A DNA stretch of 64,000 bases, from contig NC_021675.1 in assembly GCF_000247815.1 (NCBI RefSeq), positions 65,739,040-65,803,039 on the forward strand. Reading direction: 5' to 3'. The notes beneath the pieces are model-generated. The model searched no databases, was not told the DNA's origin, and saw nothing but the letters and a program-made list of their open reading frames with translations. A program made the translations under genes and the position numbers. The stretch is from Ficedula albicollis (Eukaryota; Chordata; Aves; Passeriformes; Muscicapidae). Shown one piece after another: positions 53,085 to 64,000 of the stretch (position 1 is the stretch's first letter; each line of letters opens with the position of its first letter).

Positions 53085-53356
53085 CGAGAGAGCCAGAGAG
53101 GGGCTTTGGCCAAGGGCAAAGGAACAGCTTTAAATGGAAAGAGTATAGATGTAGATTAGATATTAGAAAGAAATTCTTTACTGTGAGGCCCTGGAACAGG
53201 ATCTGTGGATGCTCCAGCCCTGGAAGTGTTCAAGCCAGGCTGGATGAGGCTTTGAGCAATCTGGTATAGTGGGTGGCATCCCTGCCCATGGCAGAAAGGC
53301 TGGAGCTGGATGATCTTTAAAGTCCCTTCCAAGCCAAACCATTCTGTGATTCTATG
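53085..53356 (+). mobile_element. CR1 LINE 3' region, about 270 bp
   Basis: An extended sense copy. It contains GATTAGATATTAGAAAGAAA, then a TGTGAGGCCCTGGAACAG block, CCTGGAAGTGTTCAAGCCAG, GCTGGAGCTGGATGATCTTT and AAAGTCCCTTCCAAGCC, ending in the tail CATTCTGTGATTCTATGAAT. This is a textbook CR1 3' end. Confidence 0.95.
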
Positions 53357-55076
53357 AATAAGTCACAGGGCTATAGATTTGCAGCATAAGTTATTGGGTA
53401 GCAGATTTTCCACTCTCTGTTTTCTATTTTTATACCACAGTCTCTGTGCTGTGTTCTGGGGTGTTGGTTAAAAGAACACAGACAGGGCAATTAAACCTAT
53501 GATGAGTATTGATTTTTCAATTTGCTGCCTGAAGTGGAAATTAAAAAGGAAAATTGTCCCAGTCTGACCTGAAATGAAAACATGTTAATTTTTCTCATGG
53601 AAAAGAAACCAACCACTGTGCTTGCTGCACCCCTGCTAAAACAAAGTACCTCCAGCCTAAACAGAAGACTTCCATTCAGAATGGAATTTTTTTAGTCTGC
53701 AATTGCCTCTTTGAGCAATTGGTGAGACATACATTTAAGAAACCTGAACTTTTCTATGCTCCTTAGAATAGTATTCCTGTTCAGTTGATCAGAAGAAAAG
53801 GAATTAGTGCAGTCTCTGGTTATTCAGTGTATGAATAATAACAGGCTGCCATTTTGCTTTTTTATATTTTTTTCTGTTAATTGAAGAAACAAAGATTTAG
53901 AGATCATCCAGGACTGTGTGAGAATGTGGGCATTTAAGTCTTTTCAAGGTTATTTGTCTAGAACCAAAAGGAGTAGAAAGAGAGTTCTCTGTGTGGTGAA
54001 AACAGCTGCTCCAGGACAGGATGTGGCAGAGGGACAGAGGGCAGAGGGCTGCAATGTGAACACAGTCTTTTACATTTTACACAACAGGGTTTACACATTT
54101 TGAAAAAAACCTCTCCCACCACAAAGTGTCAGCAAGACTGTGAATCCTATTTGATGGTTGAAAATCCAACTCCAAGGCACAAAATAACGGGAAAGCAGAT
54201 ACCAGCAGTTGTGTTGCTCATGGAATGTCACTTTTAGTAAGATTTGGAGCAAATCAGTGGGTTTTGCTTGATTCTTGGAGATTGGCAATACTTGACTGAC
54301 AGAGGATGGTTCATTGGTTATGCTATTCCCTGGTGATGACAAACCTTTAAACCTCTACATGTTTGCTTATTTATTTCTTAAAGGATGATTTCAGAATGGC
54401 CTGGAATCTCTATGAAAGTAAAAGGCAAGGAAAATCAGATTAAATCTCCACGTTACAAAGCCACAGAACAATCTAAGTTGGAGGTCTGTGTGGATTAAGG
54501 GAGATGTGTTCCTCCTTGTAAGCAGGAAGTTAATGAGCATACCCTTGAGACCTTTCTCTCTAGAAGAATGATGCAATTTCTGCAGTTAATATATTTATAG
54601 TAAGTGCATATCTCACTGTTAAGGATTTCAAATGTCTCTTTATCAGGTAAGCTTTCACATCCAGTGAAGGGAATCCTTGAGGTTTTTCTTTTTTGGGAGA
54701 ATGGAAATGTATATAAATATCTGACTAAAATATTTTCTTTCTAGACTTGGGAAAAAAAAAGGAAAAAAATTCCCACAAAACCTAAGTATGTCTTTGATAA
54801 TCATGTTTATACAGAGTCTGAACAGTAGTAGTTTTGTAAAAGAGATTTTCTTTTTCTGAACTTTTTCTGTCTTGCACATTTTCTCCTTTTATGAAGTGTG
54901 TTTCTTTTAGACATCCTGGTCTCATAAAAGCAGCTTATTTAGAACAGACCTGGCCATCTGGGACTGCTTTGCTATAGGCTAAGCTTAACTTATTAGGTAT
55001 TGTCATCCAAAGAAAAACAAAGAGGCTACTAATGCATTTTTCATCTATTCTGTGTATTTTGTATTCTCTGAGCAAT
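53357..55076. other. Intergenic, no gene supported
   Basis: Unique AT-rich DNA with small A/T tracts. No supported exon, RNA gene or transposon. Confidence 0.45.
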
Positions 55077-55155
55077 GGAAGGAAGGAAGGAAGGAAGGAA
55101 GGAAGGAAGGACATAAAGACATGCATAAAGACATAAAGACATAAAGATATAAAGT
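55077..55155. repeat. Compound microsatellite, (GGAA)n then an 8-bp repeat
   Basis: About eight GGAA units (55077-55110) are followed directly by about five copies of an ACATAAAG-like octamer with small variations (55111-55155). The two repeat types share a boundary. Confidence 0.92.
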
Positions 55156-56322
55156 TGGAATGAGTTGCCTGTATAGAATTAGGCTTTATGATGCACAGGT
55201 AATCTGCTTAATGCAAGAGGTTTTTTTCCTTTCCTGAAACAGCCAGTAGTTTCTTAGATTAAACCTGTGAGATTTTAGAGCTTTTTATTTTATATACTTC
55301 TTGCTAACAAAATGGCCAAAGTATATATTGTTCAGCAAACCACCCAACTTGTTCAACTCTTTACTTCATAACAGACTTTTGGCCTTTGATGTACTAAAAT
55401 CAATCATGATTCACACTAATGACATGGGAGACATTTTAGGAGTGTAAAATTTAATGTATTTATAAGGCTATCTGCATTCAGGCACTTTGTAGAAACATGG
55501 GTGTGAGAATCTGGTCTGAAATATATTTTCCCCTGAATCTTATCAGGATCTTAGACATAAAATTCCTTCATTTCTGCTGGGACCTCTGTACTTCTTGCTG
55601 GTCTCCCACATTCCCTGGAATCATTTCCCAGCAGTTCAGAAACAAGGTACCATTTCCTGCAAAACTGACCTTGGTAAAAAATATCTTTAAAAAGATATCT
55701 TAAGATATCTTTAAAAATTTAAATATTAATTGCTTATCCCTGATGAGCCCCCTGGTCTGAGCACTCATTCCCTTTAGGAAGTGGGAGGATTGTGGAAGGA
55801 AAGTATCTGCTGTTGGTGTGTGGTTGCAGCTTAACGTGCTACGCCTGAAATAAAGCACCAAGGGAAGATTTCTTTCTGCTTTCTCGTTGGGGAGGAAAAG
55901 TTTTTGAGAAAGCTGAAGACAATACTGAGATTAGGCTGCTGTTGTTTCAGCTCAGTGGCAGACGTTGAAGCTCTGGCTGAAAGCCCATCAACAGGACCAG
56001 ATGTTTTAGCCTCGCACTTCCTTTGCAGTGGGAAATAATGAAAACTGAGCCTTGTAAATGAAACGGGACTTTGCTGATTTAATTCATTTGTCGTGTCATT
56101 GTGATTCATATCACTAGAAAATCTCCCTGCCAGGGGTTCAGACCAGCAAAACAGGAGCTCGTAAGGGAGCTGCTAATGGGGTTTCACAGGTGCCCTCTCA
56201 TCTTGTTTTCAGTTCTCCAATGTCGTCTTTAGTAGCTCTCACCCTGAGAAATCTATGGGAATCTCTCAGTTTCCCAAAGGTAATTGCTTTCTGGGAGTTC
56301 ATTTGGTGTGGTGTGTGAGACG
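55156..56322. other. Intergenic, no gene supported
   Basis: Unique sequence. Near 55678-55720 there is a small cluster of AAAGATATCTT-type near-palindromes. No exon was recognised. Confidence 0.4.
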
Positions 56323-56421
56323 CAACCCCTTCCGTTTTGTAGACCATTCTGTAAGAGCTCACAGAGGACTGACAACCCCTTCCATTTTATAGACCATTCT
56401 GTAAGAGCTCACAGAGGACTG
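56323..56421. repeat. Two-copy tandem duplication, 50-bp unit
   Basis: Both copies begin CAACCCCTTCC and contain AGACCATTCTGTAAGAGCTC. They differ by two G/A transitions. Confidence 0.95.
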
Positions 56422-58136
56422 GAATTCGGAGCACAATGCTCAGAGAAGCTGATGACCTCCCCAAAGCTCTGCCCTGGGTGTGATGTGGAGCATCACTGCT
56501 CTGCCTGGGTGATCTGGGTCACTCTTCATGTATTTTAGCTACCAGAGCATCCTCTGTGCACAGTGCAGGGAAAAATGCCTCCAGGTGTGATTTTTGTAGG
56601 GAAATCCTCTTTTGGAAGTGCCTGTCTCTGTGTTGGCTGTGTAAAGAGTGTGGGCAGCTCAGAGCATAACCACAGAGTGGGATGAACTCAGAGCCAAATG
56701 TCTCAACAAAACACAAGCATTCTATTTTCCCCTGTTCTGTCCTGCACCTGAATATAAGTAACCCTCTTCCCTCTGGCAGGCTGTGCTTTCACACACTGGA
56801 TTTTTTCATTAGGTGACCTCAGGCACGAGAAGTTGTGCAGTGGGCTCAAGCTCCTTTCTTTTCAAACACAACCAAACCAAGGAGTTGCCTAAGATGGTTG
56901 GAAACAGAGTCGGCAGTGCAAAAATCCCTGAATTTCTCCCTCAGAGCAATATTTGTAAATTGTCATGACTTCCTGAGCTTTGTTGAAGCTACAACTAGAG
57001 CAAGCCATCACAATGACCTGGTTGGATCCCTCTGCTCTCAGTTTTGCCCAGAGGCTTCTGCTCTGAAACATTTCCCTGCTGGGAGCATCAGCAATGCTCT
57101 TCCAGAACCTTGGTCCCACCAGCCTGAGCCTGTCTGTGATCACCAGTGCTGATGCTCTCCACAAACACATAAATTCAGCACAAAAAAACCTTGTGCACCC
57201 TGGAGCAGTAACAGCAAAAGCAACAGAGAGAGGGCAATTGTGAATAACTGAAAGGCAATGTAAAAGAGACAGATGACAGAAACTTCATACATTGCAGCAG
57301 GCAAGTAAATTTCCTTTAAAAAAATCAACATGGGAAACAAGATGAAATTATATATATTGCTTTATCTCTGAGGAAGATTACTTCTATTTTTTTGTTTGAT
57401 GTTTTAATGACCCATATGAAGTTTTTACTTCTATTTCCCTGTGTGGTAAAACCATTTAGTAACAACACATTCCTTAGAAAGCCAGACTTCTGCAGGTTGT
57501 ACTGTCATAACAGAATAAAAAACTACAGCATTTCACTCCTATAAAACATAGTTAGAAATACATATCTATTTCATGAAGTCAAGTAACATGCTAAAAATAT
57601 GCCTCAGAATATCCAAATTGTTAAAAACTTGAAATAGAGGCAATAAAATGTAACAGATTAGAAAGAGGGAAAAGGCTGTAAATGAAAACCAGAGAAGGAC
57701 TGCAATGAGAGTATATGAGCACCCCCAAAGCCAGGCTCTGGCAAATGTTAGCCAGTTCTGTCTAACAGGCTGTGTCTTGGATGAGTTTTTGGAGGGTGTG
57801 CTCTGATTAGGGTCTGTTTGTGACAGATATGAAGAATGGGGTTTTTAGCAGTCCTTTAGCTCCCTTCCCTGAAAAACTTCAGCTGGCTCCAGGATGACAG
57901 CATTTTGCTGTCTGCACATATTTGGTCACAATGGATATTTTTAAGGAGAGGGTGCTGAGGACAATCAGTTATTGAGGCTTTGGAGTTCTATATTCTATAT
58001 TATTATGTATGTATATTCTATATATAACAGGGGGAAAGGTTCAAATTAAATACAACAAATAGTTTTTAGGGTAAAAGGAGGGTGGGATGCAAATTCTCCC
58101 ATTAGCTCTGTGTGTGATAATTATATCACTCATGTA
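56422..58136. other. Intergenic, no gene supported
   Basis: Unique sequence ending in an AT-rich stretch of TATATTCTA-like repeats near 57988-58026. No exon was recognised. Confidence 0.4.
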
Positions 58137-58286
58137 ATTTGCCTGCTTTCCTAAATTCTTATTTCTGCTTGTCAGGCACTTGGAGTCTCTGTGGCATCCC
58201 ATGAGGTCTTCATTTGCCTGCTTTCCTAAGTTCTTATTTCTGCTTGTCAGACACTTGGAGTCTCTGTGGCATCCCATGAGGTCCTG
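58137..58286. repeat. Two-copy tandem duplication, 75-bp unit
   Basis: Both copies begin ATTTGCCTGCTTTCCTAA and end GGCATCCCATGAGGTC. They differ at two internal sites. The unit is a multiple of three, which makes a spurious repeated frame on the minus strand. Confidence 0.95.
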
Positions 58287-59701
58287 TGGAAAGTGACACA
58301 GCTGAAGAAGGCTTTTCTCCTGGATGTGAACACAGGGGAGCAGGCAGAGGAATTTGGCTGTGTAAAGGTTAACATATTGTGTTCTGGACTTTAGGCACTA
58401 TCATAATAAAAATTAAATAATAATAAACAGCAGCATAGAGTTTGCTAATCAGCATTGCCAATTTCCCAGGGTGTTTTGGGGAAGATGGGTGGAAAACAGA
58501 GATTGATCAGCCTTGCAGTCATGTATTTTAAGGGAAAAAGGATCCAGATTTGTTTCTCCTCTGTCCTTTTTCATGACAGAGCCATCCTGTTAGACTGAGT
58601 AAGTTCTGCACACATCCAACTGCCTTGTTTCCATGAAGATTTCAACATCTGGGGGACTCTTCAGGAGCTGGGAACCCACCATTTAATTTTGCAATTCTTT
58701 TCCTCAGATTCACCCACTCTGTTAGATAGTTATGGCATATTTCTTGTTGGGATGTCTTTGTCTTTAACTTTCAGTCATTCTGTCTTCTGTTAAAAGGTCT
58801 TTTGATATCTGATATACACAGTCTTTAAAGAAAAGTGTAGTCTTTTTGACACTGAAATCACATCCCCCCTTGATCTTTTTGAGGACTTCAGAAGAGTAAG
58901 TGCCTGATATTTCTCATTTTCCCAGCTCTCCAACCATCAAGACTTGTTTGTACATCTATGCTCTGAATTTTTGTGAGTGTGGAATTGAAAACATGTGCCC
59001 AAGATTTGGTATTACATTTTGCACAATAATTGTATTTCTGTACATGCATGTGTAGAAAATTAGAAAGCTAAGACAAAATATGTGTCAGGGACATGAGGAC
59101 AAAAGGAACATCTTTCTACCTATTGTACATTAACTCTTTAGTCTTAGAAGATTTTTTCCCCCATCTAAATCTTGTAGCACTGGATAAAAAGGCATCAGGC
59201 ACTGTTCATTTTTAAAGAAATGAGGAAAGCAATACCTTTGTCACATTCTTTTCCCGCAAAAGTTTTGATGTTTTATGACTTGCATCTTTCCACTCTTCTT
59301 TCCCCCAAGCAATTTGCTTAAATGACATTTTGGCAGCTTGTGGTATAATCAAATGTTTTATTCGAGTGGCTGACAAAGAGCTGGGAGAAAATGGGCCATT
59401 GTGAAATATTTTACATGGTGATGTTTTCCTGAAGAGCTGGGCACCTGCCTGCTGGAGTCCTCTGTGATTCCCTGGAGAAGGCCACAGAAACAGGAGTCAG
59501 ACTGCTGATTAAGCAATATTGAAATAACAGAAATAAAATCCTCACATTTTCGCACTGCACTTCAAAGAAATAAAGAAGGCCATAAAACTGTCCTCATCAC
59601 AGTGAGCTAACCCCATGTGTGGGAACATAACACTGTTTCTTACACACAATTTCGGTTAGGACATTATTGAAAATTGCAAAGCCATTTATATCCTGTCTGG
59701 C
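58287..59701. other. Intergenic, no gene supported
   Basis: Unique AT-rich sequence. Nothing recognisable. Confidence 0.4.
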
Positions 59702-59750
59702 CAAAAAAAAAAAAAAGAAAAAAAAAGCAAAAAGAAGAAAAAAAAAAAGC
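59702..59750. repeat. A-rich low-complexity tract
   Basis: About 49 bp of A interrupted by single G or C bases. No preceding retrocopy could be recognised, so its origin is unclear. Confidence 0.9.
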
Positions 59751-60138
59751 TGCATTTTTCTCCTTAATGTAATCCAAAACATTCCAAACCACAGACAAAT
59801 ACAATGCAACACTGACAAACATTTACTCACAGTAAATGTCACTGGGACACCATTGATGATTTAACTGCAGCTAGAAGTGATCAAGCATGCTGCTTCTAAT
59901 AATTTCTCAGGGTATGGTGGCTCTATAATACTACACACAGGGACATTTTGCCATGAGTGAAATCTCATCCCTACTAAGGGATGTCAAGGTGAGACTGATT
60001 CCTTCCATACAGTGCTATAAGAGATGTGATTCTCCTTGGCAAACAGAAGCAGCAAGACTGAGAGGGGGATCTGGCTTTACCTCCTTAAATGCTTTAATTA
60101 GACAGACCCTGGACTGCTGTGTCTGTACTATCCATGTA

Positions 60139-60192
60139 GTAGATATATTTTAGTGGATATGTTTTAGTAGATATATTTTAGTAGAGATATTA
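60139..60192. repeat. Short 14-bp minisatellite, about four units
   Basis: Units of about TAGATATATTTTAG repeat with small variations (TGGATATGTTTTAG, TAGATATATTTTAG and a shortened last unit). Confidence 0.8.
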
Positions 60193-61836
60193 GGAGATGG
60201 GAGAGAGGTCAAGGGAAAAAAATAGAAAATATTTTATTGCAGCAATATGTTTTTCACAGCCAAAGAAAATAATTTGTGATGAGAGATTTATGAAGCAAGG
60301 TCTTAGGTTATCAGAAGAAGACTGAAAACAAGGGTCAAGGGATGAAGTAATTTCAGTCTCTATGTTCTTTCACACAGAAAAGTACTGAGACCAATCATAC
60401 TTCCACTCCTCTGGACAGAGACATGGCCCAGTGGAAGCCAGACATATTTTTACAGAAGGACAATTAACCTTTGTGAAAATTTCCCATGCAAAAGGACTGG
60501 TTGCTCCACCTCCTGCCATTCCTGGGAAGTGACTTAAGCCAGTGCCTGCTGGAAGACCAGCAGTGAGCAGAGATGTCACTGGCCCCACTTGTGGCACAGG
60601 AGAGCAAGTGTCACTGTCATATGGACACACTGATACAATGATCTGTTCTCAGAGCCCACAAATGAAAAATGAGCTGCAAACTTACTGCCTCTGCAGAGAC
60701 CCAACACTTTCAGGTCATGAAGGTGACTCCAGTGTAGTGGCCAAATCCAGCTTGGGTCTAGGTTCATTCCCTTTTGGGAGGAGCTGCATGTGTCTCTCAT
60801 CACTGCAATGGAATCCAATGTTTTAGTATGGAAACCAAATGAATCTCGAGAGAAATTTTCTGAATACAAAACTTACACATGTATACCACTCCTTCATGCA
60901 TTTATGGATTAACTTCAACATGGAGAAAAGGTGCTCCATTTCATTTGTCACTTCTTTACTGACCAAGAGCAACCCTCATACCCAAAGAATATGATTTAAT
61001 TCTTGACCTAAGGACTTCTGCAGTGGCTGAGGCAATGGAAGAGAGAAATCCATAATGACCTATTTATTCAGAGCAAGAACAGTAGTTTCTTTCTGTCAGC
61101 AACAGAAACAGAAAATCTTTGTAAGTACACACGTATACAAGGCAACTGCTTCCAACCAAACAACTCAAGTGCCAATATTTAGAGATGGGACACAGAGCTG
61201 CCTTTTATTAGTCTCTTAAAACAGCAATGCAGCTCCTAAATAAGACTGTTATTTTGGCTGTAAGATCTAACCAGAGAAATTGCCTGTGCAATGACTACAA
61301 TACTCATCCAATTTCTACACATGAACAGGGAGTAACTATGGCTCAGAAGGAAAACATCCATGTAAGTGTCTGAACTTTGCAAGTGCCTATTTTATTTAAA
61401 TGTTTATAGCACTTTGAAAAGTGTTGGACCACTGTCACACAAGCAGTTTTCCATGTGTCTGCCTGGGATGCTTCTAGACTTCGCAATGTCAAGCAAACAA
61501 AGAATGCTGAAAACTAGAGCCTTATTCACTTTCCCCTCTGCTGGAAAAGAGTATTAAATTATCTGAATGACAAATGAGATCTTCTCCAGGGGACTATAAT
61601 ATCTTCTTTCCTGTGTTCCTGTCTGAGATCAACATAATCTTCTCAGCTCTAGAAGAACATATGGCTTGTACCACAAAAACACCAGCAAGACACAAAAATG
61701 TGGAGCTGCTAAGGTGGATTTTCAAATTAAAAGGTTAAGACAAGCTGTTTGGAGAGGAGTGCTAACTTTGTGTCTTATGGGTGAGAACTGAGGCAGCGAG
61801 AATGGTTTGTCCCAGGTGATGGCAAAAGGCTGTGAC
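60193..61836. other. Intergenic, no gene supported
   Basis: Unique sequence. Two adjacent minus-strand frames (60370-60630 and 60576-60869) are open for about 90 codons each and overlap slightly, but no domain is recognisable. Confidence 0.4.
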
Positions 61837-61890
61837 CAATCTGGGATGCAAATACAAATACAATCTGGGATGCAAATACAGATAAAATCT
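61837..61890. repeat. Short tandem duplication, 24-bp unit
   Basis: CAATCTGGGATGCAAATACA occurs at 61837 and 61861, with a partial third (AAATCTGG) near 61884. Confidence 0.85.
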
Positions 61891-63580
61891 GGCATTACAA
61901 ACCAGGGCTGGGTGCCTGCAGTGTGGCCCTGCTGGGCTTCTAGCCTTGTCTCCCTGCCGGCTCCACCTGCAGTGTGAAAGTGTTGTTCAGGTTTGTTGTG
62001 CAAGGTCTGTCATCCTTCTCCCCTCCTCTCACCCCAGCTCTCCACTGGAGGTGAGCAGCTCACCCAGCAGCTCATGTGAGTGATGAAGATGGACCCCACC
62101 CAGTGCCTCCTCCTGAGGTTGTATTTAGCGTTTGCTGGGTCCCAAATCACGGGGTGTCCATGCTGTAGTACTGCACACTGTAGAGCTCCAGGGCAGGAGA
62201 AGGTTTGCATGGATCCACACAGAGTTGGCACTGACTGTGCCTTGTACAGCTGAGCTGGGATGACACTGACAAATGGTTGGGACAAGTCATGTAATCACTG
62301 TGGAGAGGTGTCCTGGGGCAGGGATAGCTTGGGTGTGTTGCCCTGTGATCTAGACTCAGCCTGCATTTGCTCTGACATGGTCTGCAGGAGGGAAAATACC
62401 CAGTTAAATTGCCTTAAAACCTCACTAGTCCTTAAAAATCCTGTCATTTTAATTTTAAATACTTTGTGGAATTAGCACCTGAGCTTTTTCTATTGGCATT
62501 CAAACACTGCACATCAGTGTTATTCATGCACAGTGATCCCAAGTTCGGGGTGGAAAGTTGCACAGATATATTCTTATTACAAATTTGATATGCACTGCAG
62601 CCCACAGCAGAAAAATACTCAGCTTGAGAGACTCTTTGAAAACGTGAGCACGTGTGTATAACTTGGCTGGAAGATCATGAAGGTGTTGGTACAATAACTA
62701 CTATAAATATTTGAAAGGTGTCAACATCAAGGTCTTGATTTTACACACAGATGTCAGCACAATGTTTCCATTGATTAGCTGTTCTGTAATTTAAGCCTGT
62801 GTATGGAAAACGTATTCTAAAAAGAGCCTTATACAGATCATGCCAGGATTTCACTTCCCCTGCTTTTGTTGTATCAGTCTGAGCTGACTAAACCCACTGG
62901 AAGTTTACAGATATTTTTATTGCAAGTTAAAATCAGGAGCTTACTGTAAAAAAAAAAAAAAAAAAAAAAAAAAGATTTCTGGACAGACTGAGGCTCAGAG
63001 CATGATCATTATTTGGGGCCATTATTTCCTGTATAATACTCACTTTTGAATAACAAGTCAGCAAGCAGCTTTAACTAACCCAACACTATCCAGGGTGTTA
63101 ATATGCCTCGTATATGGATCCTGAACTGGAGTCTGCTCTGTCTAGAGAGCAACCTGCATTGTGTAGGTGTGCTCAAACCTCTGGGGAACATTCAGGAATT
63201 TCAGATTTTGGTTGTTGTTCATGTGTTTGAGCTTCATTTGACACTGTCTGTCTTTGTAACACCCGTAGGTACAAAAAGCCACCTGTCACATTTATGGCCA
63301 AGGCAGGAGCACAGATCAGATCTTCTGAGACTGTTCCTGTGTTCCAGCCCAATAAAGCAGCTCACATGTGCTGCCTTGTTTGGTGGTGGGAAAGGGTCCT
63401 GTTAGTCCCATTAACTTGGTGAAGTTCTCTGTTTGAAGTAAGCCAAGTGCCATATCTAATGCTGTCCCTAATGGAAGCAGGTCTTCAAGTGTGCTCTTAA
63501 TTATTTTCAGCCTGTGATGCTCACACATATCCTCGCTATTAATAATAATAAAAAAAACATTCTTAATAGAAAACACTTCC
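61891..63580. other. Intergenic, no gene supported
   Basis: Unique sequence carrying a 26-bp poly-A at 62948-62973. The poly-A could be the tail of an old retrocopy on the plus strand, but I cannot recognise any source gene in the preceding 500 bp. Confidence 0.4.
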
Positions 63581-63594
63581 CACATGCTCGCAAT

Positions 63595-64000
63595 TAGTTT
63601 TCGCTTTATTATAAAAGGATTGGTTGGAGAAACTTGGAAAGAAAAAAATTTGGTTGAAAAAGATGCAAAAATCAGTACATTTCATACATGGTCATTTATG
63701 TGCCTATCATTTGGTCAGTTATTTGCCTACTAGAAAAAAATCATTAAAATATTACAAAGGAATTAACACTTTCCATTTGTACATTTAGAAATTGAGCCCA
63801 CTCTCCTTCCATTTTGAACAATCTTTAGATTTTTAACTTTTTTACTTTGTGTACAAGTAACCTTTAAAAGTTGAAATTAAATGAAGTTTTCTAAAAAATA
63901 GTTTGGTCAAAAAGAAAGGTAACTTTTGAGATAATTTTTCACTCATGTAAAATCTTGCAATATTTGAGGGTTTGCTCTGATTTGGGCAGAAGCATGTCTG
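63595..64000 (-). other. Possible 3' UTR end of a minus-strand gene beyond the window
   Basis: The block is AT-rich with no repeat homology and has the poly(A) signal at its left edge. On the minus strand it contains TGTACAAATGG and TTGTACACAAAG, short motifs of the sort seen in conserved 3' UTRs. No coding exon is visible, so the gene itself is not identified. Confidence 0.35.
63605..63610 (-). promoter_or_regulatory. Probable poly(A) signal, minus strand
   Basis: TTTATT on the plus strand is AATAAA on the minus strand. About 25-35 bases downstream on the minus strand lies a G/U-rich stretch (TGTGGGAAGTGTTTTCT), the expected downstream element. Together they mark a plausible 3' end for a transcript coming from the right. 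Confidence 0.45.

Noticed and set aside
60370..60869. Two overlapping minus-strand frames, considered as a retroviral or pseudogene remnant
   Set aside because: No gag, pol or env motif, no LTR pair and no primer-binding site could be recognised.
62948..62973. A 26-bp poly-A as the tail of a processed pseudogene
   Set aside because: No recognisable coding sequence lies upstream, and I found no target-site duplication around it.

Overview
This window looks like avian nuclear DNA, probably from a songbird. The main reason is eight clear fragments of the bird-type LINE CR1: short, 5'-truncated 3' ends, several with the terminal TTCTATGATTCT-like tail. There are no recognisable SINEs, the DNA is AT-rich, and the coding exons are small and intron-split. 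CR1 is also found in other reptiles, so bird rather than songbird is the firm part of the call. There are no bacterial-type genes, CRISPR arrays or recognisable RNA genes.

Region 1, about 1-9.4 kb: the 3' half of one plus-strand gene. Nine small exons (1946-1986, 3026-3084, 4491-4555, 4645-4714, 5498-5543, 6299-6362, 7920-7992, 8756-8943 and 9038-9222) join with every splice phase matching. They encode the end of a coiled coil followed by a roughly 230-residue Ser/Thr-Pro-rich tail. I do not recognise the gene. Its last intron is 94 bp with a GC donor, and retaining it would give a different C-terminus. The 5' exons lie outside the window, and the first exon listed is only tentative.

Region 2, about 9.4-63.6 kb: a 54-kb stretch with no gene I can support. 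It holds the CR1 fragments, a remarkable set of two-copy tandem duplications (units of 24 to 257 bp; a 434-bp one lies in the gene region), and microsatellites. Between 32.5 and 39.3 kb there are three very long arrays: (TGGAA)n of about 500 bp abutting a CR1 3' end, a (CTATAT)n array of about 0.7 kb, and an uninterrupted run of 839 G. A 17-bp direct repeat flanks the G run, which makes it look like either an insertion or an assembly join. Long open frames over these arrays (poly-Pro, Ile-Ser, Met-Glu-Trp-Asn-Gly and His-Ser-Ile-Pro-Phe repeats) are not genes.

Region 3, about 63.6-64.0 kb: an AT-rich block with a good minus-strand poly(A) signal and a GU-rich element behind it. It is probably the 3' UTR end of a neighbouring minus-strand gene that lies beyond the window. 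If so, the two genes converge on the repeat-rich intergenic region.
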